DNA of 64,000 nucleotides from Acididesulfobacillus acetoxydans (GCF_900016645.1 NZ_CDGJ01000032.1), one strand, 5' to 3'. Positions 25,564 to 34,922 are shown, counted from the stretch's first letter. Numbers and translations are program-made. Notes: a model not told the origin generated them from the sequence alone.

Positions 25564-26265
25564 TCACGGTACTTTTTGGCGCAGCTTTCCGCTGTATTCC
25601 CGGACCAGCAGGCCGAGGGTGGCCCCCACCAGAGCGCCGATGACGATACCGGTACTTCCCGCATGCAGCAGCGTGGCTGCGATGGCCAGCAAGGCACCGC
25701 TCAGGGCGGCAATCAGATGGGCGAGCGTGCGCTCCCCGAGAAACAGAAGGGCCAGAAAGAGCGCCGGCAAAGCGAAGCCGAGTGCTTGAGAAACGGAAGT
25801 CGGAACGGCTTGGCCGATGCCGGCACCCGCGACGGTGCCGCTGACCCAGGAAGCATAACAAGCGAAGACGAAGGCGAATTGATAGACCGGGGTGGGTTCC
25901 TTTTCCCGCAGGCGGGTGCTGCTGACCGCGAAGACTTCGTCCGTCAAGCCGAAGGCCGCGATCCATTTGTGCCTTTCCGTCCATTGCCGGAAGGACGGGC
26001 CGAGGGTCGTGCCATAAAGAAAATGGCGCAGGTTGACCAGTAAGACTGTGATGACCGTTGAAAGCGGGGAACTGTTGGACAAAACCAGGCCGACGAGCAT
26101 GAATTGGGCTCCGCCCGCATAGACGCAGACGGAGATGAGGATGGTCATCCACCAGGCGATGCCGCCCGCCACGGAAAGTACTCCGAAGGTCACGGCAATG
26201 GGAAAATAAGCCGTTACGATCGGCAGGGAGTCTTGCAGGGCAGCTTTGACAGGTGAACCGGACAC
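25564..26265 (-). CDS. azlC: AzlC family branched-chain amino acid exporter, large subunit
   Basis: A 233-residue inner membrane protein with about seven helices. AzlC family blocks: DSLPIVTAYFPIAVTFGVLS, YAGGAQFMLVGL, VLLVNLRHFLYGTTLGP, then FGLTDEVFAVSS and YASWVSGTVAGAGIGQAVP. Together with the small AzlD subunit it exports branched-chain amino acids or analogues (as AzlCD in Bacillus and BrnFE in Corynebacterium). The gene follows azlD on the minus strand with a 52-bp gap. An HTH-cupin gene is divergent to the pair. Confidence 0.92.
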   Translation of the reverse strand: MSGSPVKAALQDSLPIVTAYFPIAVTFGVLSVAGGIAWWMTILISVCVYAGGAQFMLVGLVLSNSSPLSTVITVLLVNLRHFLYGTTLGPSFRQWTERHKWIAAFGLTDEVFAVSSTRLREKEPTPVYQFAFVFACYASWVSGTVAGAGIGQAVPTSVSQALGFALPALFLALLFLGERTLAHLIAALSGALLAIAATLLHAGSTGIVIGALVGATLGLLVREYSGKLRQKVP

Positions 26266-26317
26266 AGCGTTCTCTCCTTTCCGGTTGGATGTTTGCTGGG
26301 TTCTTTAGCAATGAGCG

Positions 26318-26632
26318 CTAGATGTGAACAATCAAGGCAAAACACACGACCCCTACAACGACCGTTAGCAAAAGGTGCCGGCTGATCCAGGCCACAGCTG
26401 CGGTGGGAAGCGCCGCCAGCAGAGTGGGGTTATGTGTGATGCTCGGCCAATGATCGCCGTTAAGGAGAAGCATGGGGCCCAACAAAGCACCCAGTACGGC
26501 AGGCGTGACAAAAGACAACCATTTCCTGGCCCACTCCGGCCAAGAGGCGCGGCTGCCCAAACTGAGGGAGCCGGCCCTGATTAAGTAGGTTCCCGCACCG
26601 ATGAGAAGTGTTTCGAACAAGACCGGGGGCAT
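26318..26632 (-). CDS. azlD: AzlD family branched-chain amino acid exporter, small subunit
   Basis: A protein of 104 residues and about four helices, the usual AzlD length. It shows ETLLIGAGTYLIRAGSLSLG, the WPEWARKWLSFVTPAVLGALLGPMLL block and a C-terminal hydrophobic helix (HLLLTVVVGVVCFALIVHI). The ATG at 26632 follows AAGGAGAA at good spacing; eight further in-frame codons upstream are probably untranslated. It is the first gene of the azlDC unit. Confidence 0.88.
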   Translation of the reverse strand: MPPVLFETLLIGAGTYLIRAGSLSLGSRASWPEWARKWLSFVTPAVLGALLGPMLLLNGDHWPSITHNPTLLAALPTAAVAWISRHLLLTVVVGVVCFALIVHI

Positions 26633-26778
26633 AAAACCGTTCTCCTTCCTCTCCACATATGCTGCACCCGCGAAGCAGGTGCTTCTTTTTTAAGAAACAG
26701 GGACTCCAGCCTTGGGGCATTCATGTACGGAATTTGCGCTAAGCGTATAAAGGCAGCGCCTTAGCTTACTTTGTTCAA

Positions 26779-26807
26779 TATAACATATTTCTGTGCAGTA
26801 TGATATA
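26779..26807. promoter_or_regulatory. Candidate operator in the azlDC/regulator divergent region
   Basis: TATAACATA (26779-26787) and TATGATATA (26799-26807) are inverted with one mismatch, centred in the gap between the divergent genes. The right arm overlaps TATAAT (26804-26809), a likely -10 for the regulator gene, so binding would block it. Assignment to the HTH-cupin protein is inference. Confidence 0.45.
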
Positions 26808-26836
26808 ATAAGAGAAAAAAAGGGAGATGAAATTGT

Positions 26837-27421
26837 GTGGAGGCTGATCGCTTGACCTGGCGGATTGGGCAGATTCTCAAAAATCTTCGTAAGCAAAAAC
26901 AGTTGACGCTCGACCGCTTAGCCGAAATGACGGGGGTCAGCAAGCCTATGCTCAGTCAGATCGAACGGGGCGAAACCAACCCTACGGTGGTGACCTTGTG
27001 GAAGATTGCCACGGGCTTAGCGGTGCCTTTTTCCACTTTTCTGCAAGATATGGAGGACCCGGGAATTACGCTGGTGCGTGCTTCAGAACAGCGGGTCGTC
27101 GTGGATGATGAGGGAGAATATGTCGTACGGAGCATTATGGCTTTTAAAGGTCCGCAGCCCGCGGATCTGTTCCATGTCCGCTTGGAGCAGGATTGTTCAC
27201 ACCGAGCCGAATCGCACGGAACCGGGGTAACGGAAGGAGTCTGGATTCGGCGGGGGCGCCTCACCCTAAACATCGACGGCAGGGTTTATGAACTTGAGCA
27301 AGGGGATTCTCTCTGTTTCTTCGCCAACGCTGAACACACCTACATAAACCGGGGCGGATGCGGCTGTGAGTTTCTGGTGGTCCTGATCTATTCGGGGGAG
27401 GGTTCTCATCCTGCGCCATAA
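26837..27421 (+). CDS. XRE-family HTH regulator with cupin effector domain
   Basis: A 194-residue regulator. An N-terminal XRE helix-turn-helix (about 10-65: LRKQKQLTLDRLAEMTGVSKPMLSQIERGETNPTVVTLWKIA) precedes a C-terminal cupin barrel (about 120-190, with RGRLTLNIDGRVYELEQGDSLCFFANAEHTY). This layout is common for regulators of amino acid export and polyamine genes, which often sit divergent to azlCD. GTG start after AGGGAG. It probably controls azlDC in response to a small ligand bound in the cupin; the ligand cannot be read from the sequence. Confidence 0.9.
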   Translation: MEADRLTWRIGQILKNLRKQKQLTLDRLAEMTGVSKPMLSQIERGETNPTVVTLWKIATGLAVPFSTFLQDMEDPGITLVRASEQRVVVDDEGEYVVRSIMAFKGPQPADLFHVRLEQDCSHRAESHGTGVTEGVWIRRGRLTLNIDGRVYELEQGDSLCFFANAEHTYINRGGCGCEFLVVLIYSGEGSHPAP

Positions 27422-27565
27422 CCGAAGGCATTCTGCCCTTGGTTCCAACCCGGTTTGCTGTTCTCTTCAGTAATGGGTGTTGGGAGCGGGGCCTGACGGA
27501 AGGCCGGGCGGCGGTACCGGAATATTGGTGCGGGAAACTTTTTGCGGGAAGAAGGTGATGGGGGG

Positions 27566-29149
27566 TTGGAACGCTTTACCCGGCTGGAAATCAGTGCGGA
27601 AGACCGGCTAGGGATGACTTCGGAAATTCTCAAGGTGCTCCATAAGCTGGGCATCAATCTGCATTCACTGGAAGTTTTCCCGCGTAAGGTGCGAGTAAAA
27701 ACGGAGGTGCTTGAGGAAGGCAGATTGCAAATCATCCAACGTGACCTGAAAAACGTCCAAGGCGTTGACTCAGTGGGCGTGGTGGATCTGTTTGATTTTG
27801 AAAAAAGCGAGCGCAGGCTTTTAGCCATTCTGGATGCCATTGACGAAGGAATCGTGGCCGTCAATAAAGAGTTCCGCGTGGAGTTGTTTAACAGCTACTG
27901 TGAAAGCGTATTCAAGGTAAAAAAGGAAGACGTTTTGGGCCAGGACATCCGCCGGCTGATGGGGCCGGATTCTCCCCTGCTGCGCTTGATCCAGGACGGT
28001 ATTGCCTGGAAGAACAAGGAAGTCTCCGGACACAACCAGTGGGGCGACAGTCATTACATTATCAATGGCAGGCCAGTGCGGGATGATGACGAGCACATTA
28101 TCGGGGCGGTGGCTTCGGTTAAGGATATCCGGAAAGCGATTGAACTGGCCAACGCTGTATCCCGGACCACCGAAGGAGCCTTCAAGGAGATCGTGGGCAG
28201 CAGCCAAGCGATCGAAAGGGTCAAGAAAATGTGTGTCGCCGTGGCCAAGAGCAACTCCACCATTCTTTTGCGCGGGGAGAGCGGAACCGGCAAGGAGTTA
28301 TTCGCCAAGGCGATTCATCGGTTAAGTAAAAGAAGGGATCAGCCGTTTGTCACGATTAATTGTGCCGCCTTGCCCGATAGTCTCATCGAAAGCGAGCTTT
28401 TCGGCTATGCGCGGGGAAGCTTTACCGGTGCCGCTCAGTCGGGTAAGGAAGGGCTCTTCAGGGAGGCCGACGGTGGGACGTTGTGTCTGGATGAGATAGG
28501 CGAGCTGTCGGTTAGGCTGCAGGCCAAGCTGCTGCGCGTCCTTCAGGAGGGGGTCATTCGCAAGATCGGCAGCAACCGCGAAGAGCAGGTCAACGTCCGC
28601 ATCATTGCGGCGACCAACAAGAATTTGGAGGAGATGATGCGGCAGTCTCTCTTTCGCGAGGATTTATTCTACCGCTTGAATGTTGTGCCGATTTTCCTGC
28701 CTCCTTTGCGTGAACGAAAGGAGGATATTCCCCTCCTGGTCAACCACTTCATCGCGGTTTACAGCGAGAAGCTGAACCGCCGGGTATCCGGTACAGACAT
28801 GGCTTTTATGGATAAACTATTTAAACATGATTGGCCGGGAAATGTGCGTGAATTGCAAAACGTGATTGAGCGGGCGCTGGTTCTGGGGGACGATGATATT
28901 TTGAGCTTGCAGAGCCTGGCCCTGAGCCTGGAACATTCCGCACAAAAGAGCGGTGAAGGGGATGCGCCTCAGCCTTTCCCCCCCGGACGGAAAAATCTAA
29001 ACCTACGCAGGGCTGTACAAATGTGCGAACGTGAGGTTATCGAACAAGCGCTGGCACAAAGCAAAAGTTACCGCGCAGCCGCCAGAATTTTAGGCATTTC
29101 CCATACGGCACTGATGAAGAAAGTGAAGAGATATGAGTTGTCCAGTTAA
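27566..29149 (+). CDS. TyrR-like sigma-54-dependent activator (ACT-PAS-AAA-Fis)
   Basis: A protein of about 527 residues. An N-terminal ACT-like domain (RFTRLEISAEDRLGMTSEIL) is followed by a PAS domain (about 70-190). The AAA+ sigma-54 interaction module has Walker A GESGTGKE, the loop GSFTGA that contacts sigma-54, Walker B around GTLCLDEIGEL, and the WPGNVRELQNVIERA block. A C-terminal Fis-type HTH (SYRAAARILGISHTALMKKVKRY) follows. The order matches TyrR, but unlike E. coli TyrR it keeps the GAFTGA-type loop, so it should activate sigma-54 promoters. The TTG at 27566 after GAAGGTGATGGGG is the likely start; an earlier TTG at 27542 lacks a good site. A -24/-12 promoter and a TyrR-type box lie just downstream before megL. 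Confidence 0.9.
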   Translation: MERFTRLEISAEDRLGMTSEILKVLHKLGINLHSLEVFPRKVRVKTEVLEEGRLQIIQRDLKNVQGVDSVGVVDLFDFEKSERRLLAILDAIDEGIVAVNKEFRVELFNSYCESVFKVKKEDVLGQDIRRLMGPDSPLLRLIQDGIAWKNKEVSGHNQWGDSHYIINGRPVRDDDEHIIGAVASVKDIRKAIELANAVSRTTEGAFKEIVGSSQAIERVKKMCVAVAKSNSTILLRGESGTGKELFAKAIHRLSKRRDQPFVTINCAALPDSLIESELFGYARGSFTGAAQSGKEGLFREADGGTLCLDEIGELSVRLQAKLLRVLQEGVIRKIGSNREEQVNVRIIAATNKNLEEMMRQSLFREDLFYRLNVVPIFLPPLRERKEDIPLLVNHFIAVYSEKLNRRVSGTDMAFMDKLFKHDWPGNVRELQNVIERALVLGDDDILSLQSLALSLEHSAQKSGEGDAPQPFPPGRKNLNLRRAVQMCEREVIEQALAQSKSYRAAARILGISHTALMKKVKRYELSS

Positions 29150-29224
29150 ATAAATAAAGGGTTTACCTGCGGGGCTGCCGCCGGACAAAATCAATACCTG
29201 AAAACGTTAGCTCAGGTTGCCAAA

Positions 29225-29242
29225 TGTAACGAAATGATTACA
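29225..29242. promoter_or_regulatory. TyrR-box-like dyad upstream of megL
   Basis: TGTAAC-N6-ATTACA, a dyad identical in layout to the TyrR box TGTAAA-N6-TTTACA. It lies about 155 bp upstream of the -24/-12 promoter, a typical enhancer distance for sigma-54 activators. Confidence 0.6.
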
Positions 29243-29395
29243 CCACCGGCAGATAATGGCAGCATATGTTACCAGGAACGGAGCGCTAATTGACGGAGCC
29301 CGGTTACGGGCGGCTTGGAACAATAGGAATAGGCCAAGTGAAGCGGTGGAAGGCGACCTGTCGAAGTGGGAGTTGGGCTAGGGAAATAAATAATT

Positions 29396-29412
29396 CCGGC
29401 ACAATACTTGCA
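29396..29412 (+). promoter_or_regulatory. Sigma-54 (-24/-12) promoter of megL
   Basis: CCGGCAC-AATAC-TTGCA: the invariant GG (29398-29399) and GC (29410-29411) are separated by exactly 10 bp and only the first base of TGGCAC deviates. Predicted transcript start is about 12 bp downstream, some 30 bp before the megL ATG. Confidence 0.75.
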
Positions 29413-29454
29413 AGATAAGAGTAAAGCAGCAAGATTGTTGAGGGGGAAAGACAG

Positions 29455-30651
29455 ATGCATGACCACGCCCGAGACGCTTTTGGCACGTTGGCCATTCATG
29501 GAACTCATCGGAAGAATCCGGCCGGCGCCTTGGCCACGCCGATTTACCAAACAGCCACGTTCGTCTTTGATTCGGCCGAGCAGGGAGGGAAACGCTTTGC
29601 CGGGGAGGAAGACGGATACATTTATTCAAGATTGGGCAATCCGACTAATGCCGAGTTAGAAGAGAAAGTTGCCTTATTGGAGGGAGCGGAGGCCTGTATC
29701 TCTACGGCTTCCGGCATGGGGGCCATTTCAGCCCTCATGTGGACCGTCCTGCGGGCGGGAGACCATATTGTGGCGGCGAAAACCCTTTACGGCTGTACTT
29801 TCGCCCTGCTGAATCACGGTTTGACCCGCTTTGGCATTGAAGTGACTTTTGTGGACGCGACCGATCCGGAAAACATCCGTCAAGCCATGAAAGAAAACAC
29901 AAGGGTGGTTTATCTCGAAACTCCGGCCAATCCCACCCTGGAAATCAGCGATATCGAGATGATTTCTTCGATCGCCCACCGGAATCCCGGCTGTATGTTG
30001 GTAGTCGATAATACCTTTTGCACACCCTATTTGCAACAGCCCTTGACTCTGGGTGCGGACGCGGTGGTGCACTCGGCCACGAAGTTTCTCAACGGACACG
30101 GGGATGTCATCGCCGGCTTGGTCGCGGGCGGGAAGGAACTGATCGACCAGGTCCGGCTGGTGGGGGTCAAAGACATGACGGGAGCGGTTTTGAGTCCGTT
30201 CGAGGCCTTTTTGCTCCTGCGGGGCTTAAAGACTCTGGAGGTCCGCATGGAGAGACATTGCGGCAACGCCTTGGCAGTCGCCAAGTTTCTTGAGGGGCAT
30301 CCGGCGGTAGAGGGGGTTTATTATCCGGGACTGGAGAGTTTTCCCCAGTACGATCTGGCTAAAAAACAAATGCGTCTTCCCGGTGCGATCATCGCTTTCG
30401 AGATCAAGGGCGGAGTCGAAGAGGGCAAAGCCGTCATGAACAACGTACACTTGGCCAGTCTGGCGGTCAGCCTGGGCGATGCGGAAACCCTCATTCAACA
30501 TCCGGCTTCGATGACCCATTCCCCTTATACAGAGGAAGAAAGGCGGCAAGCCGGGATCAGCGACGGCTTGATCCGGTTAGCCGTGGGTCTGGAAACGGTT
30601 GATGATATCATCATGGATCTGAAGCAAGCCCTGGAAGCAGCGGTCCTCTAA
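29455..30651 (+). CDS. megL: L-methionine gamma-lyase (PLP-dependent)
   Basis: Cleaves L-methionine to methanethiol, 2-oxobutyrate and ammonia in the cytoplasm. The 398-residue protein is a Cys/Met-metabolism PLP enzyme: YSRLGNPTNAELEEKVALLEG, the PLP phosphate-binding SGMGAI, the PLP lysine in HSATKFLNGHGD, and the C-terminal IRLAVGLE block. The active-site Cys of methionine gamma-lyases (TLYGCTFALLNHG) is present; cystathionine lyases have another residue there. The ATG follows GAGGGGGAAAG. It is preceded by a sigma-54 promoter and a sigma-54 activator gene, so amino acid availability probably controls it. A strong hairpin follows the stop. Confidence 0.9.
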   Translation: MHDHARDAFGTLAIHGTHRKNPAGALATPIYQTATFVFDSAEQGGKRFAGEEDGYIYSRLGNPTNAELEEKVALLEGAEACISTASGMGAISALMWTVLRAGDHIVAAKTLYGCTFALLNHGLTRFGIEVTFVDATDPENIRQAMKENTRVVYLETPANPTLEISDIEMISSIAHRNPGCMLVVDNTFCTPYLQQPLTLGADAVVHSATKFLNGHGDVIAGLVAGGKELIDQVRLVGVKDMTGAVLSPFEAFLLLRGLKTLEVRMERHCGNALAVAKFLEGHPAVEGVYYPGLESFPQYDLAKKQMRLPGAIIAFEIKGGVEEGKAVMNNVHLASLAVSLGDAETLIQHPASMTHSPYTEEERRQAGISDGLIRLAVGLETVDDIIMDLKQALEAAVL

Positions 30652-30697
30652 ATTGTCAGTGCCGTGTGACTGTCAGCGCCATAGTGGCGTGAAAGAA

Positions 30698-30727
30698 GGT
30701 CCCGGGGAGGTTTTCCTCCCCGGGACC
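30698..30727 (+). terminator. Perfect 13-bp hairpin after megL
   Basis: GGTCCCGGGGAGG, TTTT loop, then the exact complement. There is no T-run behind it, so it may be an mRNA-stabilising end or an atypical terminator. Confidence 0.7.
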
Positions 30728-31073
30728 TGTGCCTTAAGTAGGACGGGTTGCGAATATTCTGAGCCCTATCCTATGGAGATTTACAGGGTGCCCAACTTCA
30801 GTTGTATCTTGAGAGTATCTCGAAGCCCTTAAATGAGTCGTCACAGGTCGTAGCGATGGATGTTGCCGGTATTCTTTTGACCTTCCTCTCAAAATTTCCG
30901 GACTTCAAATTAGGGACCAATGGCGGATTGCGGGAGAAGAAGAAAAATACTAGAATAGGTCACAAAAAGAAGAATCCAGGCCAAAAAAGGAAAGGATTCC
31001 GGTTAAAGAAGCAGAATCCCGGTTGCAAAAAGCAGATCTAGGTTACGGATTCGTCGTTGGGGGAGATTAAGTA
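30728..31073. other. Leader region of the chemoreceptor gene
   Basis: No convincing gene. The last 120 bp are A-rich and built of drifting AAGAAGAATCC/AAAAAGCAG units (a 79-codon Lys-rich frame ends at 31041 and looks spurious). The receptor start at 31074 has GGGGGAGATTAAGTA before it. Confidence 0.3.
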
Positions 31074-33056
31074 GTGTTTAGGTTATCTGTCAGAGGCAAA
31101 ATTACGACCCTGGTACTTATGCTGGCTCTGGTTCCCACCCTGGTGTTGGGGGTCACAAACTATTTCAATGCCTACAGGGCGCTGGAGAGCCAGCTCCGCC
31201 AGGCGGCAGCCCAGTCGGTGGCTAAAGCCGGTACGCTGACTCAGACACTCATGGGTGAAGCCGAGCACAGTGCCGACCGCTTGAGTATGGATGAGAATGT
31301 CGTCACGGCACCCAGTCAGCCGCAGGCGGCCAAGGCGATGGCGGCCTTTAAAATCTACCGGGAGTCCCATCCCGATGTGCAAAATGTCTATTATGGCACG
31401 GCGAACAAGCAGATGTTTGTTTATCCCAGATCGCCCTTGCCTCCGAATTTCGATCCGACTTCCCGGCCCTGGTATAAACTGGCGGTGCAGGCTAAAGGGA
31501 TCGCCTGGACCGAGCCCTATATTGATACGGGCACAAAAAAACTGGTTGTCAGCGTGGCCAAACCCGTGCTTGAGCCGAAAACCGGGAAGGTTCTGGGCGT
31601 TGTGGGCATAGATATCTCGTTAGATAGCTTGAGCAAGATGCTGGGCAGCATCAAAATCGGGGATCATGGCTATGTGATCATGGTGGACAAAGAGGGCAAA
31701 GTCATGGTTCATCCGGATAGTTCCCTAATTGGCAAGCCGGTGCCCATCGCCGCTCTGCGGCAGGGTCTGACCGGGGGACAATCAGGCAGTGTGAATTACG
31801 TATACCAAGGGCAAAACCGTTTCGGCGTCTTTGAAACCTTACCTGACATCGGCTGGAAGATCATCGGAGTGGTGAGCTACAATGAGATCCAGGCGGCGAC
31901 AGGGTCCATTTTGTGGGAAACACTGCTTGCCAGTTTGATAGTGGTGGTCCTAGCTATCGCGTTGGGACTTTGGTTTTCGGACTCGATTGCCAAAAACCTG
32001 AAAACATTGGTTCAGGAGGCCAAGAAAATCGGCGGCGGCGATTTTACCGTGCGCACCCGGGTTAGATCCAAAGACGAAATCGGTTCTTTGGCCGCTACTC
32101 TTAACGGGATGGTTGAACAATTGGGGCGCCTGATGGGGAATGTTAAGGACCATGCCTCTCAGGTGAGCCAATTCGCGAACTCACTGGCTTCCAGCGCGGA
32201 GGAAACGAGTGCGGCGAGTGAAGAAGTCACGGCTACCGTGACTGAGATTGCCGCGGGCGCCTCAGAGCAGGCGGCAACAGGGGAGCGGACTTCGGCTCTG
32301 GTGCGGGAGATGGCCCGGCGCCTGGCAGACCTGGCGGCGAGTTCCGAAGCCATGGCGGCGGCTTCGGCCGAGGTGCGGGCGGCCGAAGAAAACGGCGTCA
32401 ACACCGTGGGGGATTTAACCGAAAAGACCAACCACAACAGCGAAGCCATTAACAAGATCGAGACTACTATCTATGCTCTCAATACCAAGGCTCAGTCCAT
32501 CGGGGAGATTCTTCAGGCGATCAATTCCATCGCTGAGCAGACCAATCTCCTGGCTCTCAATGCCTCGATCGAGGCGGCACGTGCCGGGGATGCCGGTCGG
32601 GGCTTTTCTGTGGTGGCGGATGAGATCCGTAAATTGGCTGAGCAATCTTCCCAGTCCACGGCTGGCATCCGCACGATTATTTCCGAGATCCAAAAGGAGA
32701 GCGGTCAGGCGGTGTCTGTGATGGCTGAGGTCCGCTCCCGTACCCGGGCGCAGGTGGATGCCGTTCATAAGGTTGGGGGTTCCTTCCAAAAGATCTCTGC
32801 CGGTATAAATGAGATTGCGGCCAAGATTCAAGGGATCTTTGCTAATGTTGAGCAGGTGAATGTCAACAGTCAAGAGATGGTGCAGATGATTGCCAATATC
32901 TCGTCGGTTTCCCAAGAGACAGCCGCTTCTTCCCAGGAGGTTACGGCCTCCATGGAGCAGACCGCCGGTGCTGTCGAAGAAGTCGCGAGGACGGCCGAGA
33001 AGCTGAATGAGTTGGCAGGGGTTTTGAACCAAGAAGTGGATAAATTTAAAATCTGA
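31074..33056 (+). CDS. Methyl-accepting chemotaxis protein with dCache sensor
   Basis: A 660-residue transmembrane receptor. TM1 (about 10-30) and TM2 (about 283-303) flank a double-Cache ligand domain with FDPTSRPWYKLAVQAKGIAWTEPYIDTGTKKLVVSVAKPV and GVVGIDISLDSLSKML, typical of amino acid or small-molecule sensors. A HAMP domain (about 305-357) leads to the signalling coiled coil, whose hairpin tip reads IAEQTNLLALNASIEAARAGDAGRGFSVVADEIRKLAEQS. The start is probably the GTG at 31074 after GGGGGAG. No chemotaxis kinase genes are nearby. The gene is alone between two intergenic stretches. Confidence 0.93.
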   Translation: MFRLSVRGKITTLVLMLALVPTLVLGVTNYFNAYRALESQLRQAAAQSVAKAGTLTQTLMGEAEHSADRLSMDENVVTAPSQPQAAKAMAAFKIYRESHPDVQNVYYGTANKQMFVYPRSPLPPNFDPTSRPWYKLAVQAKGIAWTEPYIDTGTKKLVVSVAKPVLEPKTGKVLGVVGIDISLDSLSKMLGSIKIGDHGYVIMVDKEGKVMVHPDSSLIGKPVPIAALRQGLTGGQSGSVNYVYQGQNRFGVFETLPDIGWKIIGVVSYNEIQAATGSILWETLLASLIVVVLAIALGLWFSDSIAKNLKTLVQEAKKIGGGDFTVRTRVRSKDEIGSLAATLNGMVEQLGRLMGNVKDHASQVSQFANSLASSAEETSAASEEVTATVTEIAAGASEQAATGERTSALVREMARRLADLAASSEAMAAASAEVRAAEENGVNTVGDLTEKTNHNSEAINKIETTIYALNTKAQSIGEILQAINSIAEQTNLLALNASIEAARAGDAGRGFSVVADEIRKLAEQSSQSTAGIRTIISEIQKESGQAVSVMAEVRSRTRAQVDAVHKVGGSFQKISAGINEIAAKIQGIFANVEQVNVNSQEMVQMIANISSVSQETAASSQEVTASMEQTAGAVEEVARTAEKLNELAGVLNQEVDKFKI

Positions 33057-33224
33057 GCGGGTGCCCGTTTGCCGTGGCATGTTCAAACTACCCTAATCCG
33101 AGTTAAATACGGAAAAGAGTTTAGGGATTCGAAGGGAAAAAGGCACTCACGTAGAATTAAGAAGGAGTGAGGTTGAGGCTGCAGGGGGTTAAGGCTGCAG
33201 ATAGAAATGAGGAAGGTGGAAGTC

Positions 33225-34922
33225 ATGATGAAGTTCAGTGAATTTCTTTATCAAAGGCCGGATGTGGCGGCCCTGGAATCCGAGTTCGAGGCTCTCTTGA
33301 CCAAGTTCAACCGGGCCGGAACTTTCGCGGAGCAGGACGCCCTGATGGTCGAGCTCAACGGCCTCAGAAACGAATTCGAATCGATGGAACAGTTGGTCTA
33401 TATCCGGCATACCATCGACACCACGGACGTTTTTTACGAAGGGGAGCAGAATTTTTTCGACGAGGCGACCCCGGTTTATCAGGGCTTGATTTCCCGCTAC
33501 TACCAAGCCTTGGTCGATTCCAAGTTCCGAACGCATTTGGAAAAGAAATGGGGGAACCAGCTCTTTACCAAAGCGGAACTGACCCTGCGAACCTTTATCC
33601 CGGAAATTGTTGAAGATTTACGGCAGGAAAACAAACTCTCAACCGAATATACTAAGCTGATCGCCTCGGCTAAGATCCCATTTGAAGGGGAAGAACGCAA
33701 TCTGCCTGGTTTGGTGCCTTTCCAGCTGTCCACCGACCGGGCGATGCGCAAACGGGCCCATGAGGCTAAGTATGCTTTTTTTGCCGATCACGAAGGGAAG
33801 CTGGATGAGATTTATGACGAGTTGGTAAGCGTCAGAACCCGCATCGCCCACAAACTGGGTTATACTGACTACGTCGAACTGGGCTATGCCAGAATGCTGC
33901 GTTCGGATTATAACCCCGAGATGGTGGCAAATTTCCGCCGGCAGGTTGAGGAGGTCATCGTCCCAGTGGCCAGCCGGCTGCGTGAACGCCAGAGAAAGCG
34001 GCTGGGACTGTCAACGCTCGCTTATTACGACGAAAAATTCAGTTTCAAAACAGGTAATGCCAAGCCCCAAGGGGATCCGGCCTGGATCGTGGCCAATGGG
34101 CAGAAAATGTATGACGAATTGTCGGCTGACACTGGTGCCTTTTTCAAGCTCATGGTTGAGAGGGAGCTCATGGATCTGGTCAGCAAGAAGGGCAAAGCCG
34201 GTGGCGGCTACTGCACCTATTTGAGCAAATACCAGGCGCCGTTTATCTTCTCCAACTTCAACGGGACCTCGGGAGATATCGACGTCATGACCCATGAGGC
34301 CGGGCACGCCTTCCAAACTTACTGCAGCCGGGACTTTCAGATCCCCGAATATTATTGGCCCACCTATGAAGCCTGCGAGATCCACTCGATGAGCATGGAA
34401 TTTTTCGCCTGGCCCTGGATAGATCTCTTTTTCAGGGAAGATGCTGACAAATATAGGTTTTCTCATCTGAGCGAGGCTTTGCTCTTTATTCCTTATGGGG
34501 TTTGTGTCGATGAATTTCAGCACTTTGTCTACGCCCATCCGGAGGCCTCCCCCGAGGAACGCAAAGCGGCCTGGCGGGGACTGGAAAAGAAGTATCTCCC
34601 TCATCGAAACTACGAAGATAACGCTTATCTGGAACGGGGAGGGTATTGGCACCAGCAGGGGCATATTTTCGGCAGCCCGTTCTATTACATCGATTACACT
34701 CTGGCCCAAGTCTGTGCTTTTCAGTTCTGGCAGCGCTCCCGGGAAAAGCGGGAAGAGGCTTGGGCTGATTATCTCCGGCTGTGCCGGGCGGGCGGGAGCC
34801 GCTCGTTCTTAGGGCTGGTGGAACTGGCCAATTTGGTATCTCCTTTTGCGGAGGGTTCGCTTAGGGCTACGGTCACCGTGATCGAAGATTGGCTGAACGG
34901 GATCGACGATTCTGTCTTCTGA
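33225..34922 (+). CDS. M3-family oligoendopeptidase (PepF-like zinc metallopeptidase)
   Basis: A cytoplasmic zinc peptidase of about 565 residues that cuts short peptides. The gluzincin motif reads MTHEAGHAFQTY (HExxH, with Glu as general base) and the third ligand region is YEACEIHSMSMEFF. The pattern 'FNGTSGDIDVMTHEAGH' and a C-terminal block with DYTLAQVCAFQFW are typical of M3 oligoendopeptidases. Two ATG codons (33225, 33228) follow AAGGTGG; the upstream ATG at 33207 is part of the ribosome-binding region. Single gene, no signal peptide. Confidence 0.92.
   Translation: MMKFSEFLYQRPDVAALESEFEALLTKFNRAGTFAEQDALMVELNGLRNEFESMEQLVYIRHTIDTTDVFYEGEQNFFDEATPVYQGLISRYYQALVDSKFRTHLEKKWGNQLFTKAELTLRTFIPEIVEDLRQENKLSTEYTKLIASAKIPFEGEERNLPGLVPFQLSTDRAMRKRAHEAKYAFFADHEGKLDEIYDELVSVRTRIAHKLGYTDYVELGYARMLRSDYNPEMVANFRRQVEEVIVPVASRLRERQRKRLGLSTLAYYDEKFSFKTGNAKPQGDPAWIVANGQKMYDELSADTGAFFKLMVERELMDLVSKKGKAGGGYCTYLSKYQAPFIFSNFNGTSGDIDVMTHEAGHAFQTYCSRDFQIPEYYWPTYEACEIHSMSMEFFAWPWIDLFFREDADKYRFSHLSEALLFIPYGVCVDEFQHFVYAHPEASPEERKAAWRGLEKKYLPHRNYEDNAYLERGGYWHQQGHIFGSPFYYIDYTLAQVCAFQFWQRSREKREEAWADYLRLCRAGGSRSFLGLVELANLVSPFAEGSLRATVTVIEDWLNGIDDSVF

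Noticed and set aside
30802..31041. 79-codon Lys-rich gene before the chemoreceptor
   Set aside because: It is produced by A-rich drifting repeats, has no ribosome binding site and no recognisable domain.
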